A stretch of 16,682 nucleotides of DNA, taken from 21-14-0-10-32-9 sp964501945 (lineage in GTDB: Archaea; Nanobdellota; Nanobdellia; Woesearchaeales; 21-14-0-10-32-9). Below, piece after piece: positions 14,959 through 16,682 of the stretch. The DNA lies in NCBI GenBank assembly GCA_964501945.1, contig CAZCTY010000022.1, forward strand, positions 1 to 16,682, in the 5' to 3' direction. The position numbers and the translations under genes were made by a program. The notes below the pieces were generated by a model. It saw only the letters and a list, made by a program, of their open reading frames with translations. It searched no databases and was not told the DNA's origin. The number at the start of each line of letters is the position of its first letter. Position 1 is the first letter of the stretch.

Positions 14959-14964
14959 GCGTGA

Positions 14965-14983
14965 TTTTTTTGTTTTTTTTATT
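14965..14983 (+). terminator. Poly-T termination tract after the pilus operon
   Basis: An almost unbroken run of T on the + strand begins 6 bases after the stop of the TadC-like gene and ends just before the next promoter. Archaeal RNA polymerase terminates on such U-rich tracts without a hairpin. The + strand is T-rich everywhere, which lowers the weight of this call. Confidence 0.5.
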
Positions 14984-14992
14984 TCAGAAATA

Positions 14993-15000
14993 TTTATATA
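14993..15000 (+). promoter_or_regulatory. TATA box of the zinc-ribbon gene
   Basis: TTTATATA, a consensus archaeal TATA box, predicts a start near 15022 and a leader of about 26 bases with a GGGGG ribosome binding site at 15038-15042, just before ATG 15049. Confidence 0.6.
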
Positions 15001-15048
15001 TTCATTTATCTAATTTTTATTATTGGTTAATTCACTTGGGGGTTTTTT

Positions 15049-15384
15049 ATGGTGTCTGATATAAATGTTGTTTGTCGTGGTTGTGATAGGTGTGTTAGGA
15101 TGGATTCTGTTGTTTTTGATGATGTTAGGAATGCTTTTGTTTGTGAGGCTTGTTTTAGTGCTACTCATAGTGCGCCTAAATCTTCTAGTAGGAGTCCTGT
15201 TGTTGATGAGGCTGTTAAAAGTGTGGATTCTCTAAAAGATAGTTTGGTTAAGTATACTTGTGTTAAGTGTAGGTATCATTTTGCTAGGCGCAGGGATAAG
15301 AGTGTTGGTGTTTGTCCTTATTGTGGTTTTGAGAAATTGGAGGTTCTTGACTCTTCTGCTAGTAAAATTTTGTCTGATGATTAA
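15049..15384 (+). CDS. Double zinc-ribbon protein
   Basis: 111 residues with two metal-binding knuckle pairs. The first uses C9/C12/C15 with C32/C35 (CRGCDRC ... CEAC), the second C71/C74 with C89/C92 (CVKC ... CPYC). A Ser/Pro-rich linker and a short charged helix separate them (about 40-68). Such ribbons bind nucleic acid or protein; no enzyme domain is present. It has its own TATA box and a G-rich Shine-Dalgarno, so it is probably not part of the pilus operon. The gene converges on the serS-linked membrane protein 8 bases away. I cannot name a family or assign a role. Confidence 0.82.
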   Translation: MVSDINVVCRGCDRCVRMDSVVFDDVRNAFVCEACFSATHSAPKSSSRSPVVDEAVKSVDSLKDSLVKYTCVKCRYHFARRRDKSVGVCPYCGFEKLEVLDSSASKILSDD

Positions 15385-15386
15385 TT

Positions 15387-15404
15387 CTTTTTTTATTTTT
15401 TTGT
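15387..15404 (+). terminator. Poly-T tract after the zinc-ribbon gene
   Basis: CTTTTTTTATTTTTTTG directly follows the TAA of the zinc-ribbon gene and would act as a U-rich archaeal terminator. It overlaps the 3' end of the convergent gene at 15393. Confidence 0.45.
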
Positions 15405-15677
15405 TATGTAGTATATTGTGCTGCTTAGCACATATAAGTATATGACTTGTATTATTAGAAGTAGTATTATTGTTATTGTGTGTAATCCTTGTGTTCCTAT
15501 TACTGTATCTACTATGAATAGTGGTAGGGCTAGTATAAATAGTAGTGTTCCTCTTAGTATTGGTTCTGCTGCTCCTGCATTTATTAGTATTCCTAGTAGG
15601 TATGTTATTATAAATAATATTAGTAATGCGTTAAAGTATAGTATTTTTTTAAGGTTTAATTTTAGGAAGTGTTTCAT
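15393..15677 (-). CDS. Small three-helix membrane protein
   Basis: 94 residues, very hydrophobic, with probable transmembrane helices at about 12-34, 44-60 and 66-91 and basic ends (MKHFLKLNLKK and TKK). No functional motif is seen. The ATG at 15677 lies one base after the TAA of seryl-tRNA synthetase, without its own Shine-Dalgarno apart from the serS coding end, so expression should depend on serS. The tight junction supports it being real despite its low complexity; its A/C-ending codons match the other minus-strand genes. I do not recognise a family, and a link to tRNA charging is not implied by sequence. Confidence 0.65.
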   Translation of the reverse strand: MKHFLKLNLKKILYFNALLILFIITYLLGILINAGAAEPILRGTLLFILALPLFIVDTVIGTQGLHTITIILLLIIQVIYLYVLSSTIYYITKK

Positions 15678-15678
15678 T

Positions 15679-16682
15679 TTATTTTTTTATTTTTGTTTTC
15701 TCTCCCATATATGGTCTTAGTGCTTCTGGTATTGTTATTGTTCCATCTTCGTTTTGGTAATTTTCTATTATTGCGACGAGTATTCTTGATGTTGCTAAGG
15801 CTGTATTGTTTAGTGTGTGTACGTATGGGTATGTGTTGTCTTGTTTTTTGTGGTATTTTATATTTGCTCGTCTTGCTTGGTAGTCTGTGTAATTTGAGTT
15901 TGAGCCTGTTTCTTTGTATTCATTCTGTCTTGGCATCCATGTTTCAATGTCGTATTTTTTGGCTGCTAGGTTTCCTATATCTCCTGTGCATATATTTACT
16001 ACTCTGTATGGTAGTTTTAGTTTTTTGTATAGTTCTTCTGCGTTGTTTTGCAGCTCTTCTAATAATTCCCATGATTGTTCTGGTTTGCATATTATTATTT
16101 GTTCTGCTTTGTTGAATTGGTGTGTTCTAAATAGGCCTTTTGTATCTATTCCTCGGCTTCCTACTTCTCGTCTAAAGCACATGCTATATCCTACTAGTTT
16201 TATTGGTAAGTCTTCTTCTTTTATGGTTTCATTCATATATTGTGCGAGTAATGGGTGTTCTGATGTTGCTATGAGGTATGTGTTCTCGCCATCTATTTTA
16301 TACATCACGTTTTCAAAGTCTTCCATTGATACGCCTGTCTCGTATGCTTCTTTGTTCATCATTAGTGGTGGTTCTGTGTAGGTATATCCTTTTTTTGTGA
16401 TTTCATCTATTGCAAATCTTATTATTGCTTGGTTTAGTAGTGCTAAGTCTCCTTTTAGAAAGTAAAATCCGTGTCCTGCTATTTTTGCGCTTCTCTCAAA
16501 ATCTGCGACGTTTAGGTTTTCTATTACTTCTTGGTGTGGTTTTAATTCGAAGTCTTTTTTTGGTACATCTCCGTATTTTTTGATTTCTTCATTTTCTGTG
16601 TCGTCTTTTCCGTAGGGCACTGTTTCATGTAGCATGTTTGGTAATTCTTTTAGTGCTTTGTTTAGTTCTTGTTCTTTTTTTG
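15679..16682 (-). CDS. serS: Seryl-tRNA synthetase (5' end outside window)
   Basis: The catalytic class II domain and a little of the N-terminal coiled coil are visible (334 codons); the start lies beyond 16682, since the frame is open to the edge with KEQELNKALKELPN before the internal Met at 16635. Signature regions: GHGFYFLKGDLALLNQA (motif 1 area), LIATSEHPLLAQYM, motif 2 FRREVGSRGIDTKGLFR followed by HQFNKAEQ, TDYQARRANIKY, and motif 3 HTLNNTALATSRILVAIIEN, ending at DGTITIPEALRPYMG. This is the standard SerRS, not the methanogen-specific form. It charges tRNA-Ser in the cytoplasm. A small membrane protein gene follows one base after its stop. Confidence 0.95.
   Translation of the reverse strand, partial: KKEQELNKALKELPNMLHETVPYGKDDTENEEIKKYGDVPKKDFELKPHQEVIENLNVADFERSAKIAGHGFYFLKGDLALLNQAIIRFAIDEITKKGYTYTEPPLMMNKEAYETGVSMEDFENVMYKIDGENTYLIATSEHPLLAQYMNETIKEEDLPIKLVGYSMCFRREVGSRGIDTKGLFRTHQFNKAEQIIICKPEQSWELLEELQNNAEELYKKLKLPYRVVNICTGDIGNLAAKKYDIETWMPRQNEYKETGSNSNYTDYQARRANIKYHKKQDNTYPYVHTLNNTALATSRILVAIIENYQNEDGTITIPEALRPYMGEKTKIKK

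Overview
The window looks like a piece of a low-GC archaeal chromosome, most likely from the DPANN radiation (Woesearchaeota/Pacearchaeota-like; the exact lineage is inference). Evidence seen directly: a tRNA gene interrupted by a bulge-helix-bulge intron, no encoded CCA tails, TATA-box promoters of the TTTAWATA type, pilin-like proteins with archaeal class III signal peptides, an archaeal type IV pilus ATPase with a duplicated TadC/FlaJ-type membrane protein, and archaeal-style glycogen genes. No mobile element, CRISPR array or rRNA is visible.

Layout. 1-2299 (-): phosphoenolpyruvate synthase, cut off by the window start about 30 residues before its usual C-terminus. 2427-2712 (-): a GC-rich hairpin bracketed by a 13-bp direct repeat, tRNA-Glu(UUC), and an intron-containing tRNA whose spliced anticodon is UAU (isoleucine, AUA codons). 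2851-3725 (+): two coupled small pilin-like proteins. 3731-9107 (-): a five-gene glycogen operon in the order GT4 glycosyltransferase, GH57 alpha-glucan hydrolase/transferase, two paralogous lysine-rich DUF5752-like proteins, and a eukaryotic-type (GT3) glycogen synthase. 9114-9423: an intergenic region with promoters facing both ways and an inverted repeat. 9424-14958 (+): a four-gene operon with a winged-helix regulator, a small CPxC protein, a 766-residue secretion ATPase and a 740-residue double-T2SSF membrane protein. 15049-15384 (+): a double zinc-ribbon protein. 15393-16682 (-): seryl-tRNA synthetase (N-terminus outside the window) with a small membrane protein behind it.

How the genes may work together. 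PEP synthase is a gluconeogenic entry step, and the GT4/GH57/GT3 operon would store and remodel the glucose as glycogen; the two lysine-rich proteins sit inside that operon and are its least understood members. The pilins, ATPase and TadC-like protein are parts of an archaeal type IV pilus-like machine, split across the glycogen operon, with a putative regulator in the same transcript as the ATPase.

A window-wide feature is strong strand asymmetry: the + strand is rich in T and G whichever strand is coding, so + strand genes end codons in T/G and - strand genes in A/C. The stretch around 9280-9700 breaks this rule. The most noteworthy items are the intron-bearing tRNA-Ile(UAU), the tandem DUF5752-like genes joined by an uninterrupted reading frame across a single TAA, and the GT3 synthase that lacks the eukaryotic arginine switch.
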